NCBI RefSeq assembly: GCF_028548395.1
Contig: NZ_JAQQLA010000005.1
Coordinates: 227,345-291,344, forward strand
Length of the DNA: 64,000 nucleotides
From: Vogesella indigofera
GTDB taxonomy: Bacteria; Pseudomonadota; Gammaproteobacteria; Burkholderiales; Chromobacteriaceae
Reading direction: 5' to 3'
In this document: piece after piece, positions 52,862 to 61,906 of the stretch
How the letters are laid out: each line of letters starts with the position of its first letter
Numbering within the stretch: position 1 is the first letter of the stretch
Notes under the pieces: model-generated
Database searches by the model: none
What the model was told of the DNA's origin: nothing
The model's input: only the letters and a program-made list of their open reading frames with translations
Position numbers and translations under genes: made by a program

Positions 52862-54037
52862 TCATGCATAGTTGCGGAACCGCTGTATACCTTTCGCTAA
52901 GTCAGCAATGAGGTCATTGGGGTCTTCTAATCCAATATGCAATCGTATCAAGTGACCTGACTCATCCCAGCTGGTCGCACTCCGAATCGCTCTCGGATCT
53001 ACTGTTATGGCAAGGCTCTCAAACCCGCCCCAAGAGTACCCAAGACCAAAAAATTCGAGATCATCTAGCATGGCTTTGATTGCCTCGAACGGAGCCGGTT
53101 TTGTAACAAACGAGAAGAGCCCCGAGGATCCTGAAAAATCACGTTTCCACAGAGAATGCTGAGGATGAGAAGAGAGCGCGGGATGAATCACCCTTGATAC
53201 CTCATCATGCCCCTCCAACCACTGAGCGATCTCGATGGCACTTTCTTGGTGGCGAGCCAAGCGAACTTCCAGTGTGCGCAATCCACGAAGTGCCAGAGTG
53301 ACATCATCAGGACCGACATGCATACCCAGTTGAAAGTGGAAGGCTTTTACTTTGTCCCAGGCGCGAGGGCCAGCAGCTACCGTACCGAGCAGCGCATCGG
53401 AATGGCCAACGACATATTTGGTACCGGCCATGACTGAAATGTCTGCGCCAGCAACTAGGGGCTTGAAGAGCAGCGGCGTCGCCCAAGTATTATCCGTAAT
53501 GACTATTGCATCATGTTTGCGGGCTACTGCTGCAATCGCAGGAATATCTTGGATCTCAATGGTGTGCGAGCCAGGAGACTCTGTAAAAACCGCCCGTGTA
53601 TTTGGTTTGAAAAGTGCCTGAATCCCAGCGCCAATGGTGGGGTCGTAGTAGGTTGTCTCAATACCCATCCTGCGGCCAGCTGTTTCACAAAAGTGACGTG
53701 TTGGCCCATACACACTATCTGGTACCAGTAGATGGTCACCGGCTCCTACTACCGAGAGAATGGCAGTAGTACAGGCAGACAAGCCGGATGGGGTCAAAAC
53801 AGATCCGCACGCCATCTCCAAAGAGGTCAATGCTTCATTCAAGGCCTCGGTAGATGGATTGTTAAGACGACCATACTGATAGCGCTGATCACCACTTTGC
53901 ATGGTATCAACATTGGGAAAGATCACAGTTGAGCCGCGATAGATCGGCGGATTTACAAAGCCATGGTGCTCTTCTGGGTGGCTCCCAACATGTGCCAGCA
54001 AGGTACCGACCCCACGGTTTTCGCATTCAATAGCCAT
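52862..54037 (-). CDS. metC: Cystathionine beta-lyase
   Basis: 391 aa. Cys/Met-metabolism PLP enzyme: YQYGRLNNPSTEALNEALTS, CGSVLTPSGLSACTTAILSV, DNTWATPLLFKPL and the PLP lysine Lys207 in SVMAGTKYVVGHSD. Length fits MetC. It splits cystathionine (or cysteine) to pyruvate, ammonia and thiol. Followed by ridA; divergent from LysR at 54141. Confidence 0.92.
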   Translation of the reverse strand: MAIECENRGVGTLLAHVGSHPEEHHGFVNPPIYRGSTVIFPNVDTMQSGDQRYQYGRLNNPSTEALNEALTSLEMACGSVLTPSGLSACTTAILSVVGAGDHLLVPDSVYGPTRHFCETAGRRMGIETTYYDPTIGAGIQALFKPNTRAVFTESPGSHTIEIQDIPAIAAVARKHDAIVITDNTWATPLLFKPLVAGADISVMAGTKYVVGHSDALLGTVAAGPRAWDKVKAFHFQLGMHVGPDDVTLALRGLRTLEVRLARHQESAIEIAQWLEGHDEVSRVIHPALSSHPQHSLWKRDFSGSSGLFSFVTKPAPFEAIKAMLDDLEFFGLGYSWGGFESLAITVDPRAIRSATSWDESGHLIRLHIGLEDPNDLIADLAKGIQRFRNYA

Positions 54038-54071
54038 ATCTTCTCCCTAAGAAAGCTTCCTGGAAAACAAG

Positions 54072-54100
54072 TTGACAGCCCTATGCTATAGCTATTTAAT
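54072..54100 (+). promoter_or_regulatory. Sigma-70 promoter of the LysR gene
   Basis: TTGACA (54072-54077), 17-bp spacer, TTTAAT (54095-54100), then the LysR start at 54141. GCTATAGC inside the spacer is palindromic and may be part of the regulator site shared with divergent metC. Confidence 0.75.
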
Positions 54101-54140
54101 GATGTAATTCGTGCATTTTCTTCACGGTGAATTGCATTCT

Positions 54141-55073
54141 ATGCATCATTATTTGCGCCGCCTCGACCTTAACCTGCTTCTGGTTTTTGAAGCTCTTCTA
54201 CGCTTACGTTCGGGAACTGCGGCTTCAGATGAGCTATCGATAAGTCCTTCTGCACTTAGTCATGCTCTTTCCCGACTGCGAGTGGCTCTGGCTGACGACT
54301 TGTTCGTTCGCGTCGGCAATACCATGCAGCCAACAGTCTTTGCAGAAAGTATGGCCGGTACCATATGCGGCGCCCTGGAGATGCTGTCACAAGGCCTGTC
54401 AGGAACAAAAGAATTTGACCCCAGGACTAGTGATCGGACGTTCTTTTTTGCAGCTACCGACTACACCGCGTTCACTGTTTTTCCCCGGTTTGTTGCGTAT
54501 ATGCAGAAAATGGCACCTGGACTTCGTTTTAAGGTGAGCTATTCAAGTGGACGAGAATCAACTGAAGACCTGATTGCAGGTAGAATTGATTTTTCACTGG
54601 GTTATGTTGAGGAGCTAGTTGAGCCACCATCTGGAATTGAGGGCTTCGAATTGTTACGTGATGACTATGTGGTAATTACTAACAGTAACCACCCTACGAT
54701 TAGTCGTTCGCTCAGCCTGGAACAATATTTGTCGGCAAAGCATGCCGTCGTGACACCATGGAATGAGCCTGTCAGCGTTATAGGCAATGTACTGAATAAG
54801 CTTGGATTACAGAGGGATGAGGTGATTCAGTTGCCCTCACTCCTTGCCGCACCCTTTATCATTTCCCAAACTGATTTGGTCATGACTCTGCCGCATTGCG
54901 CAGCCAAAATTCTTCAGAACTCGGCTCCCATCGCCATCTATCCGGCACCATTCCCAGTACCACCTATCAACTTAGTAGCCTATTGGAATGAGAGACATAA
55001 AAATTCGAAAGCACATGCTTGGATGCGAGAGCAATTACTATTGATTGACTTTTCTTGTGGCAAGCCAATTTAA
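54141..55073 (+). CDS. LysR-family regulator
   Basis: 310 aa from MHHYLRRLDLNLLLVFEALL at 54141; ten extra codons upstream lack a ribosome site. HTH: LSISPSALSHALSRLRVALA. Effector domain with FFFAATDYTAFTVFPRFVAY in the NodD/PcaQ-like style. Divergent from metC-ridA-cupin, its probable target, and upstream of the convergent aminotransferase gene. Confidence 0.92.
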   Translation: MHHYLRRLDLNLLLVFEALLRLRSGTAASDELSISPSALSHALSRLRVALADDLFVRVGNTMQPTVFAESMAGTICGALEMLSQGLSGTKEFDPRTSDRTFFFAATDYTAFTVFPRFVAYMQKMAPGLRFKVSYSSGRESTEDLIAGRIDFSLGYVEELVEPPSGIEGFELLRDDYVVITNSNHPTISRSLSLEQYLSAKHAVVTPWNEPVSVIGNVLNKLGLQRDEVIQLPSLLAAPFIISQTDLVMTLPHCAAKILQNSAPIAIYPAPFPVPPINLVAYWNERHKNSKAHAWMREQLLLIDFSCGKPI

Positions 55074-55268
55074 CGCCAGAAGTGGTCTATTGGGCTGCCA
55101 GCACACCCGTACGCGGGCCTACAGAGCTAGAACGGGTGGTGGATACCGAAATTTTGTTTCATGGATGATTCCATTAATATGCTTTGGAGGCAGAAATGGT
55201 ATTAGACTGTTGTGGAAAAGCACGATCAATTAATCGATTCAATACTTTTTCATCGGCTAATCGTACAG

Positions 55269-56462
55269 TTAGAATGAACCTGTTTTATACCCGATTGATA
55301 GTTGATCTCTGATCAACTGTCCAAGTACTGAGATACCTTGCTCAATACGCTCTGGCGGCACAGTGACAAATGCCAATCGCATTGTATTCCGATGGGGAGA
55401 GCTCGCATAAAAAGGAGCGCCAGGGACGAACGCAACACTATGTGCCACCGCCTTCTGTAGCAAATCTTCCGCATCCATGTCTTCAGGAAGTTCAAGCCAA
55501 ATGAACATCCCACCTTCAGGTCGACTCCAGTGGATGCCGTCCGGCATATGGCGAGCAAGCGCTTCGAGCATTGCCTGACATTGCGCGCTGTATCGCTGAC
55601 GAATAATAGGCAGATGGGAATCCAGCAAGCCCGATCTCAACGCTTCATAAGCGATACGCTGTGTAAAGCTCGGTGTATGAAGATCAGTAGCTTGCTTGGC
55701 TTGTACTAGCTTCAGGTGAATCGCTTCAGGTGCAATGATGTAGCCCAATCGCAGGCCAGGAGCGAGGATTTTCGAAAAGGACCCCAGGTAAATCACGTCA
55801 TCTGGATTGAGTGAATGGAGTGAGGGCAGGTGATCACCGGAATAGCTCAATTCACCGTATGGATCATCTTCGACTAACAGTATGCCGAGCTCCTTCGCCT
55901 GGGCTACCAGCTCATGTCGCCGATTTAGTGGGATGCGTCGCCCCGTCGGATTCTGAAAGTTAGGGATGGTATAAATGAAGCGAGCCCCATCCGCCAACTC
56001 AGGAGTAAGCTCCTGCGGCAAGAGGCCAAAGTCATCACTCGGAATCGAACTATAGCTCGGCTCGTAAAGTGTGAACGCTTGCAGCGCACCCAGATATGTC
56101 GGCGTTTCCACCAGAATTTTGCTGCCTGGATCAATGAAGACTTTTCCGAGCAAATCAAGCCCCTGCTGTGAGCCAGTAGTCATCAGCACACGCGATGCGG
56201 TAGTGCCATGACGTTGAGCGATCCACTCCCGAAGCTCCATCTGTCCCTCGGTTGGCCCGTATTGCAATGATGCATGCGCATGATCTTGGAAGAGGCTCGC
56301 ACATGCTGACTGTAATGCCTCTACAGGAAAGGTATAGGGAGCGGGCAATCCGCCTGCGAATGAAATCATGTCGGGGCGCTCGGTCAGCTTAAGAATTTCG
56401 CGGATGACCGAACTATTTAATCGGTTAGCACGTTGAGAAAATGTGTACGAATGGTTATCCAT
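55269..56462 (-). CDS. PLP-dependent aminotransferase (2-aminoadipate/valine-pyruvate type)
   Basis: 397 aa from MDNHSYTFSQRANRLNSSVI at 56462 (AGAGGG upstream); the 35-codon upstream extension is unlike the family. RPDMISFAGGLPAPYTFP, TIPNFQNPTG, VEDDPYGELSY and the PLP lysine in YLGSFSKILAPGLRLGYI are type I class hallmarks. It transfers amino groups of a hydrophobic or 2-amino diacid substrate; exact one unknown. Confidence 0.92.
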   Translation of the reverse strand: MDNHSYTFSQRANRLNSSVIREILKLTERPDMISFAGGLPAPYTFPVEALQSACASLFQDHAHASLQYGPTEGQMELREWIAQRHGTTASRVLMTTGSQQGLDLLGKVFIDPGSKILVETPTYLGALQAFTLYEPSYSSIPSDDFGLLPQELTPELADGARFIYTIPNFQNPTGRRIPLNRRHELVAQAKELGILLVEDDPYGELSYSGDHLPSLHSLNPDDVIYLGSFSKILAPGLRLGYIIAPEAIHLKLVQAKQATDLHTPSFTQRIAYEALRSGLLDSHLPIIRQRYSAQCQAMLEALARHMPDGIHWSRPEGGMFIWLELPEDMDAEDLLQKAVAHSVAFVPGAPFYASSPHRNTMRLAFVTVPPERIEQGISVLGQLIRDQLSIGYKTGSF

Positions 56463-56955
56463 AGAGCCCTCTGTCTCGAAAAGTAATACATCCAGTCTAC
56501 TTAGGAGAAGCAAGTGGACGGTTATTGGCTCTGCTTCACGATTACAGCGCAACACGTTAGGCTGCACATCAGCACTAGATATGTAACTTGATGTTCAAGC
56601 CCCTCCAAATCTTGCGAGGGCTTGAACTCAATGTGCTCTACCAGCGATCTGCCATCTGATTGACCAAACAATTTGCCGTGCGATCAGTGACTCAGCAACG
56701 TTAAGCTCCATGAGCAGGTGCTGGACTATTAACACTAGATCTACGGTTCCAGATGCGATGGTTTTTCCCGTAGCCTTGGGGGATCTGGTTCGATATGATC
56801 ACGGGGATCAAAACGGCATTCTTCATATCCTTGATCGCCGACACCATAAGCACTACGAGGCACCGCGGCAACAATGGCCGCCCCTTGTCTCATGCCAACC
56901 AACTCTTATATTGGTAAGGAAGGGTAGAGCTAGCTGACTCCACCCGCCCAGATCA
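56463..56955. other. Gene-free interval
   Basis: TTCAAGCCC (56594-56602) pairs with GGGCTTGAA (56618-56626), an inverted repeat upstream of the aminotransferase. The stretch 56700-56940 has short frames on both strands without recognisable family or ribosome site; it may be mobile-element debris. Confidence 0.4.
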
Positions 56956-57171
56956 TTACCCTTTCTGAATCTCAAACACCCGATCTGTTGTGAGCGTTTC
57001 CCCAGCTATTCCCCAGTCACCACTTTTCACCTCTTCAAAGATAACCCAGGTGACTTTCCTCATGTTCTCACCTTCGATAGAGACCATTGCATCAGTAACT
57101 TTTCTGATCGCTTCTGCTTTTTGATCTTTGTTGAAAACACCTTCAATACCTTTAATGATTACAAGGGGCAT
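56956..57171 (-). CDS. 4-oxalocrotonate tautomerase-family protein
   Basis: 71 aa with the N-terminal Pro2 nucleophile (MPLVIIKGIEGVFNKDQKAE), AIRKVTDAMVSIEG and KVTWVIFEEVKSGDWGIAGE. A small trimeric/hexameric enol-keto tautomerase. GGAG-type site upstream. Stand-alone, flanked by repeat debris on both sides. Confidence 0.93.
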   Translation of the reverse strand: MPLVIIKGIEGVFNKDQKAEAIRKVTDAMVSIEGENMRKVTWVIFEEVKSGDWGIAGETLTTDRVFEIQKG

Positions 57172-57319
57172 GGATAACTCCTTAATGGCTAAAATGGAGG
57201 GCGGTTTTAAGTTCGATGAGCTAAACGGCTCTAAGACAGCTTATTGGTATTTACAGGCATAGGTAGTGAAGTTTGTTCAGGCTCCAATGCATGCAGTGCA
57301 ATTGACTTGCACTCTAGAG

Positions 57320-57424
57320 GCGTGAATCGCCCCTGCTTCTCTAGCGGCTACTTTGGAAGCTCTGGGCTGCCCCAGCTTTTGTTGGCATTCCTGCCCTGTG
57401 AGTGGACTGTCCCGGCTCCTATCG
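57320..57424 (-). repeat. IS21-like end repeats, inverted relative to 2053
   Basis: Read on the minus strand: GGAGCCGGGACAGTCCACTC (57419-57400) then AGAAGCAGGGGCGATTCACG (from 57340), in the same order as at 2053-2119 but inverted. No transposase. The rest of 57172-57467 has no gene. Confidence 0.5.
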
Positions 57425-57467
57425 CATTTCTGTTCTATTACTGGTGGAGTCCGTGCGAATAGTCAGC

Positions 57468-58865
57468 CTACGAATGAAAAGGCGAGTCGAAGGTAGCGAT
57501 GACGGCCTCACGAAATGCCCCCCAGCTATACCTGTTTTCCAATGCTGCTTTCCCATTTGTGGCAATGAGGGTCTCTGATGGAATGCTATCCAGATTGACT
57601 TGACTAAGTTCTACCTGTGGTTGGTTGGCAATGTCATCTTGCGCTGAATGATCGCCCATGAGGATGGCGAATGGGGTTACCTTTGGGGGTGACGCTTCCC
57701 GGACAACAACTTCAACCTCTGGTATATCTTCGGCAATTCGGTTTGCGTACTCCACTAGCTTTGGCTCCGCAAAGGTGTACAGCCAAGCCTCTTGATTGGT
57801 TGCTGCTGTCCGCCGTAGTACACGGCCGAGCACTTGGCGATAGTGGAGTTCCGTTTTGATGGGGCTGAGATAACAGCAGACCTGTAGTCGCGGTATGTCC
57901 GTCCCCTCGCTAATCATGCCGACACTGACGATCCAACCAGACGTTCCACTACGAAATTGTTGGATGGTCGTGGCGGAATCCGGGTGATGGTAGCTGACCA
58001 CCGTGACCTGCTGGTCGTCAGCCCGCAATAGCTGCACGACCCTTTCCGCGTGCTTTACTGAGGCAGCAATGACGAGGCCGGCCGCGGCTGGGTTGCTATG
58101 CCGAATTTTCTCCAACCGAGTACAGGCTGAAGCCAACATGTAGCGTATGGCCTGCTCCTGTTGGATGAGGATGGAGTAGGCAGAACCCTCTTCTGCAAAT
58201 AAGTCCCTTAGTGACGAGAACATGCGGATCTGGGCGTCAGGGCCTGTGATGGACACATGGTCGTTTTCAATCAGGCTGATCCTTGGCGTGCGACAAACGC
58301 CATCTCGAATTGCCTCCCGCAGGCCATATTGATAATCAACCTGAATACGTCCTTCCGGCCCCAGATAGCGCGACAAGACGATGGGGGCTTTATCCGATCG
58401 CCAGGGGGTTCCGGTCAAGGCGAGCGTAAATGCTGCCTTTTCCTGGATACGAAGTAGAATTTCTTCACCCCACGCATTCGCATTGTCTGGGGTTGTTCCT
58501 GAGCAATGGTGGATCTCGTCAAATATAACCAGGACGCGATGGTGATCCAGCATCGACCAAAACTCGGGTTTGAAGAACATCAGGCTCTGGTAGGTGTAGG
58601 AGCCACCAGCCGCTCCTAGCGCCCCGTCCAGACGACGAGCAAGCCGTTCTTCCATCGCAAGGCATAACCCCTCTGCCACGGTCACGGAAGGTGAGAAACA
58701 CAAGACGAGGTCAATTTGTCGGCTGGCCATCATCCGGCGGGTCAACTCGGCTGCAAGAATGGATTTACCCGCCCCCGGGGTCGCCAGGCATAGGAAGTGT
58801 CGATGTTGGCTGTAGTGGCTTAGGGCCAAGTTGAGGCATTCGTCTTGCCAGCGACGCAGCTTCAT
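57468..58865 (-). CDS. DEAD/DEAH-box SF2 helicase
   Basis: 465 aa. Walker A LATPGAGKSILAAELTRRMM near 27-46; DEIH in VIFDEIHHCSGTT near 115; LALTGTPWRSD; motifs V and VI in VSVGMISEGTDIPRLQV and YRQVLGRVLRRT. Compact helicase like those of type III restriction or phage recombination modules, but no nuclease domain. Its ATG shares an A with the stop of the upstream gene (TGATG). C-terminal about 90 residues unassigned. Confidence 0.88.
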   Translation of the reverse strand: MKLRRWQDECLNLALSHYSQHRHFLCLATPGAGKSILAAELTRRMMASRQIDLVLCFSPSVTVAEGLCLAMEERLARRLDGALGAAGGSYTYQSLMFFKPEFWSMLDHHRVLVIFDEIHHCSGTTPDNANAWGEEILLRIQEKAAFTLALTGTPWRSDKAPIVLSRYLGPEGRIQVDYQYGLREAIRDGVCRTPRISLIENDHVSITGPDAQIRMFSSLRDLFAEEGSAYSILIQQEQAIRYMLASACTRLEKIRHSNPAAAGLVIAASVKHAERVVQLLRADDQQVTVVSYHHPDSATTIQQFRSGTSGWIVSVGMISEGTDIPRLQVCCYLSPIKTELHYRQVLGRVLRRTAATNQEAWLYTFAEPKLVEYANRIAEDIPEVEVVVREASPPKVTPFAILMGDHSAQDDIANQPQVELSQVNLDSIPSETLIATNGKAALENRYSWGAFREAVIATFDSPFHS

Positions 58866-59428
58866 CAGGTAGTTATGTGTGGCAGCTGTGCCAACACCGT
58901 GTCCAGCGCTTTGATTTTTCCCAGTAGTTTCGAGCTGCGCTCCCGAGCTTCATGGTATTGCGGCTCAAGTTGGGCTTTGAGTGCAGGAAAGTCACTGTAA
59001 AGCCGGATGTACTCTTCAGACTCGCCAATGCAGGTGAGCAGGTCAACCTGGTAGCTCCTTGCTAACGCGCTCAACTGTTCTTTCATCGCTTGCGAAGCAC
59101 CGTCGTCCCCATCCTGAACAGTCGCATCGCTGATGTTACGTGCCCCACCCGTCGGCACCTTCCGGATTGCAAACTCGGTACAGAAAAACGCTTCTGTTTT
59201 CCCATAACGTACTGAACCGCCATTGGGCTTGGTTTTGGCAAGGATTCCCTTGCTGACCAGCCTTTCGACTTGGCGATATGCCGTTTTATAGGCCTTCATG
59301 CGACCTGTACTGACATTACTGATGGAGTGCACAAAGCAAGCATCGCGTAGTTCAAGGATGGTGAAGTGATTCATTGCCTTGTTAACCAATGCCTCGTAAA
59401 GCCTTTGGGATATTTTTAACTTACGCAT
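58865..59428 (-). CDS. Hypothetical winged-helix/coiled-coil partner of the helicase
   Basis: 187 aa from MRKLKISQRLYEALVNKAMN at 59428 (an ATG two codons earlier is also possible). Residues 15-85 look like a winged HTH (HFTILELRDACFVHSIS, YRQVERLVSKGILAKT), and 110-180 is helical and coiled (ALKAQLEPQYHEARERSSKL). No family recognised. Overlap with the helicase shows coupled translation; upstream is the XRE controller site. Confidence 0.6.
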   Translation of the reverse strand: MRKLKISQRLYEALVNKAMNHFTILELRDACFVHSISNVSTGRMKAYKTAYRQVERLVSKGILAKTKPNGGSVRYGKTEAFFCTEFAIRKVPTGGARNISDATVQDGDDGASQAMKEQLSALARSYQVDLLTCIGESEEYIRLYSDFPALKAQLEPQYHEARERSSKLLGKIKALDTVLAQLPHITT

Positions 59429-59501
59429 GTGCAAACATCATTTTGTTAATGGGTGAATTGAAGAAGAGGGACGGTCTCAGCAAGATAGGTGAAAGAAATT
59501 T

Positions 59502-59517
59502 ACGGATTATAATCCGT
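59502..59517. promoter_or_regulatory. Perfect palindrome, likely XRE operator
   Basis: ACGGATTATAATCCGT is a perfect 16-bp palindrome between the divergent helicase-operon and XRE genes, 53 bp before the XRE start. TATAAT in its centre could be a -10 element, so binding would block transcription. Confidence 0.65.
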
Positions 59518-59569
59518 GGTTTTATGAGGGGCAACTGAGGATAGTTCTCGTCTTTAAGAGAGACGAGAC

Positions 59570-59776
59570 ATGACTGACATCGCTGTCCTGTTTGGGCTAA
59601 AGCTCAGAAGCCGGCGCAAGGAACTGAAGATTTCGCAAGATGATCTCGCCTTGCTGTCTGGCATCGACCGGAGCTATGTTGGGCGGATTGAGCGTGGCGA
59701 GGTCCGCGTTACCCTTGAGAAGGTGTACAAGCTTGCTCAAGTACTGCAGTGTGACGCACGAGAATTGCTGCCATAG
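59570..59776 (+). CDS. XRE-family HTH controller protein
   Basis: 68 aa single-domain HTH: LKLRSRRKELKISQDDLALL, SGIDRSYVGRIERGEVRVTL, EKVYKLAQVLQCDARELL. Size and style match C-proteins and small Cro-like repressors of restriction or defence loci. AGAGACGAGAC precedes the ATG. Divergent from the helicase operon. Confidence 0.92.
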   Translation: MTDIAVLFGLKLRSRRKELKISQDDLALLSGIDRSYVGRIERGEVRVTLEKVYKLAQVLQCDARELLP

Positions 59777-59963
59777 CGGGTCTCTTGGCTAGCCGCGACT
59801 GGCGCCAGATTGGTAACACGAGCGGCTGATATTGGATGAATGGCACTCCGGTGAGGGGCCGCCCGCCAAAAAGCAACCATTAAAATATCTAGCAAACGGG
59901 CGGCAACTCACTCTCCGGCATTACCACACCATCTGCTCACTCTAGTTGCAGGGCGGTATTGTT

Positions 59964-59988
59964 ATTACATCTGGATTTACGATGTAAT
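59964..59988. promoter_or_regulatory. Inverted repeat upstream of 60064 gene
   Basis: ATTACATC, 9-bp spacer, GATGTAAT: 8-bp perfect arms 75 bp before the XRE-like gene start. Likely operator for that HTH protein. The rest of 59777-60063 has no gene. Confidence 0.55.
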
Positions 59989-60063
59989 CATTACTCGGCT
60001 AGAGCAAATCATGTCGGCAACTGGGTGACCGTGCCGTATTCAGATTGAGGAGATGTACCACGA

Positions 60064-60366
60064 GTGACAGCCGACCATTCCGACGTATTAGATCCCCGTG
60101 CCATTCGCTGGGCACTCGGTATGACTCAAGTCGAGTTCTGGACCGGCATTGGTGTTACCCAGTCCAGTGGCTCACGCTACGAGTCCGGCTGCGCGATGCC
60201 CAGACCGACTGGTGAGCTGCTCCGTCTTGTCTACATCGATGGAATCGATGTCTCCAGGCTGGCCAAGATGGACTTCGAGATCGCACAATTCATCAAGCAA
60301 GATCATCCTGATCTGTACCACACCTTGCAGAGCGGGCTAAGAAGCAAGTCAGCCAAGGCATCCTGA
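60064..60366 (+). CDS. HTH (XRE-like) transcriptional regulator
   Basis: 100 aa, GTG start with GAGGAG 11 bp upstream. IRWALGMTQVEFWTGIGVTQ, SSGSRYESGCAMPRPTGELL is an HTH; the C-terminal tail is helical. Common stand-alone regulator in this group of bacteria. Downstream is endonuclease I, 115 bp away on the same strand. Confidence 0.8.
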   Translation: MTADHSDVLDPRAIRWALGMTQVEFWTGIGVTQSSGSRYESGCAMPRPTGELLRLVYIDGIDVSRLAKMDFEIAQFIKQDHPDLYHTLQSGLRSKSAKAS

Positions 60367-60481
60367 GCAGACCAGACATCACCCCTTGGCAAGGCTTCCT
60401 CCTGGTCACCATATGGCAAAGACCTTGTCTGTCCGGCGTAATACAGCTAGGGTGCGCGCTTTGTTCCAAACGGTATTTGCC

Positions 60482-61303
60482 ATGCGCGCCATCCTTGCCA
60501 TCACGATGCTCACCCTGTCATTGAGTGGTTGCCTCGACAACAACGAGCTAGCCACCAAAACTGCCAAGGTGATCGGACAAATCGCGACCAGCCTTGACCA
60601 GGCCTCCCAACAAGAGAACCAGCAAAGTGAGCCTGTCACACTGGTCAGTGGCAAGGGAGACGTTGGCCACCGGGACTTCAGTGCAGCCAAGAAAGTGTTA
60701 CCCCGGGTCTTTGCCGGCATGGAAGTCGACTTCTACTGCGGCTGTGCCTATAGCGGCAAAACAGTCGACCTGGACAGCTGTGGTTATGTCTCGCGCAAGA
60801 ATGCAACACGCGCCGGTCGCATCGAATGGGAGCATGTGGTCCCGGCATCGCACCTCGGCTCACAACGACAGTGTTGGCAGAATGGCGGCCGAAAGAACTG
60901 CACGGCGACCGACAAGCTGTTTGCGCAAATGGAGGGGGATCTGACCAACCTGGTGCCGGCAGTTGGCGAAGTCAATGGCGACCGTGGCAATCTCTCATAC
61001 GGCGCCTGGACGCGAAACCCAACCCCGGTTTACGGGCAGTGTCAAAGCCTGCCTGACTTCAAACTCAAACGCTTCCAGCCACGCGAAGAAGTGCGTGGCC
61101 GTGCGGCTCGGATCAGTCTCTATATGCACCAGCGCTACAATCTGAAAATGAGCAATCAGGACAAACAGCTGTGGTGTGCATGGGCGAAGAGCTATCCAGT
61201 CGACGACTGGGAACTGCGCCGTGACGAACGTATCATCAAGCTACAGGGTGAAGGTAACGCGCTGGTTAATGACCCCGGCAAGCTTGTGGAGCTATGTGGT
61301 TAA
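60482..61303 (+). CDS. endA: Endonuclease I, lipoprotein form
   Basis: 273 aa from the ATG at 60482, chosen because it opens a lipoprotein signal (MRAILAITMLTLSLSGC). The EndA domain has EWEHVVPASHLGSQRQCW (catalytic His), CTATDKLFAQMEGDLTNLVP and GEVNGDRGNLSYG, with paired cysteines as in secreted EndA. It cuts double-stranded DNA in the periplasm or outer-membrane space. Longer frame upstream lacks a signal. Confidence 0.93.
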   Translation: MRAILAITMLTLSLSGCLDNNELATKTAKVIGQIATSLDQASQQENQQSEPVTLVSGKGDVGHRDFSAAKKVLPRVFAGMEVDFYCGCAYSGKTVDLDSCGYVSRKNATRAGRIEWEHVVPASHLGSQRQCWQNGGRKNCTATDKLFAQMEGDLTNLVPAVGEVNGDRGNLSYGAWTRNPTPVYGQCQSLPDFKLKRFQPREEVRGRAARISLYMHQRYNLKMSNQDKQLWCAWAKSYPVDDWELRRDERIIKLQGEGNALVNDPGKLVELCG

Positions 61304-61498
61304 AGTCGATGGGTTCTCGGTCATCGACTAGGGCTTGTTAACACCGATTGTGTCCAGGCAACACCCGCTCCCGAGTAGATCCCCCGACGGGACTTGGCCG
61401 GTATCAGCGGTATACTGACACCTACCTGAATCTACTCGTCCAGAAAATGGACAGAATGGGTTGTATCTGTCCATCAATCTGCGCAATTTAATAGACAG

Positions 61499-61903
61499 AT
61501 GAAAAATTGCTATCTCGTTGATTTTTCGGAAAAATCACGCAGTCCATTTAGAACGAACTTGGGTGTGGCTCTTGAGAAGGCGCAACCGTTCGGGACCAAG
61601 GCCAAGCAGGTGCTGTCCGACAAGCTGTACCGCCGGCAGGTGCGGGTCGAGGTGCTGGAGCAGGATCGTTATGGCCGCAACGTTGGCCGCATCTGGCTAG
61701 GCGACGAGGATGTCAATCTCGGCCAGTTGCGCGCCGGTTATGCCTGGCACTACCAGCAGTACGCGCGCAAGGGGCAGTCGGCGCAGGAGTTCAGTCTCTA
61801 CGAGCAAACGCAGCAGACCGCGCAGCAGCAGCGCCAAGGCTTGTGGCACGATGCTGCGCCGGTGCCGCCGTGGGATTTCCGGCGTCAGCAGCGTGCCCAG
61901 TAG
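61499..61903 (+). pseudogene. 5'-truncated thermonuclease
   Basis: From about 61573 the frame is an SNase C-terminal half: EKAQPFGTKAKQVLSDKLYR, EQDRYGRNVGRIWLGDEDVN, LRAGYAWHYQQYARKG, APVPPWDFRR. The first 25 codons are unrelated (MKNCYLVDFSEKSRSPFRTN), and signal peptide, DGDT and RLAEIDAPE parts are missing. Truncated by a junction near 61570; probably inactive. The relative at 5575 is complete. Confidence 0.8.
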
Positions 61904-61906
61904 TAT

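Noticed and set aside
56710..56937. Plus-strand frame of 75 codons and an opposing minus-strand frame
   Set aside because: Neither has a ribosome site or recognised family; considered transposase debris but no motif confirms it.
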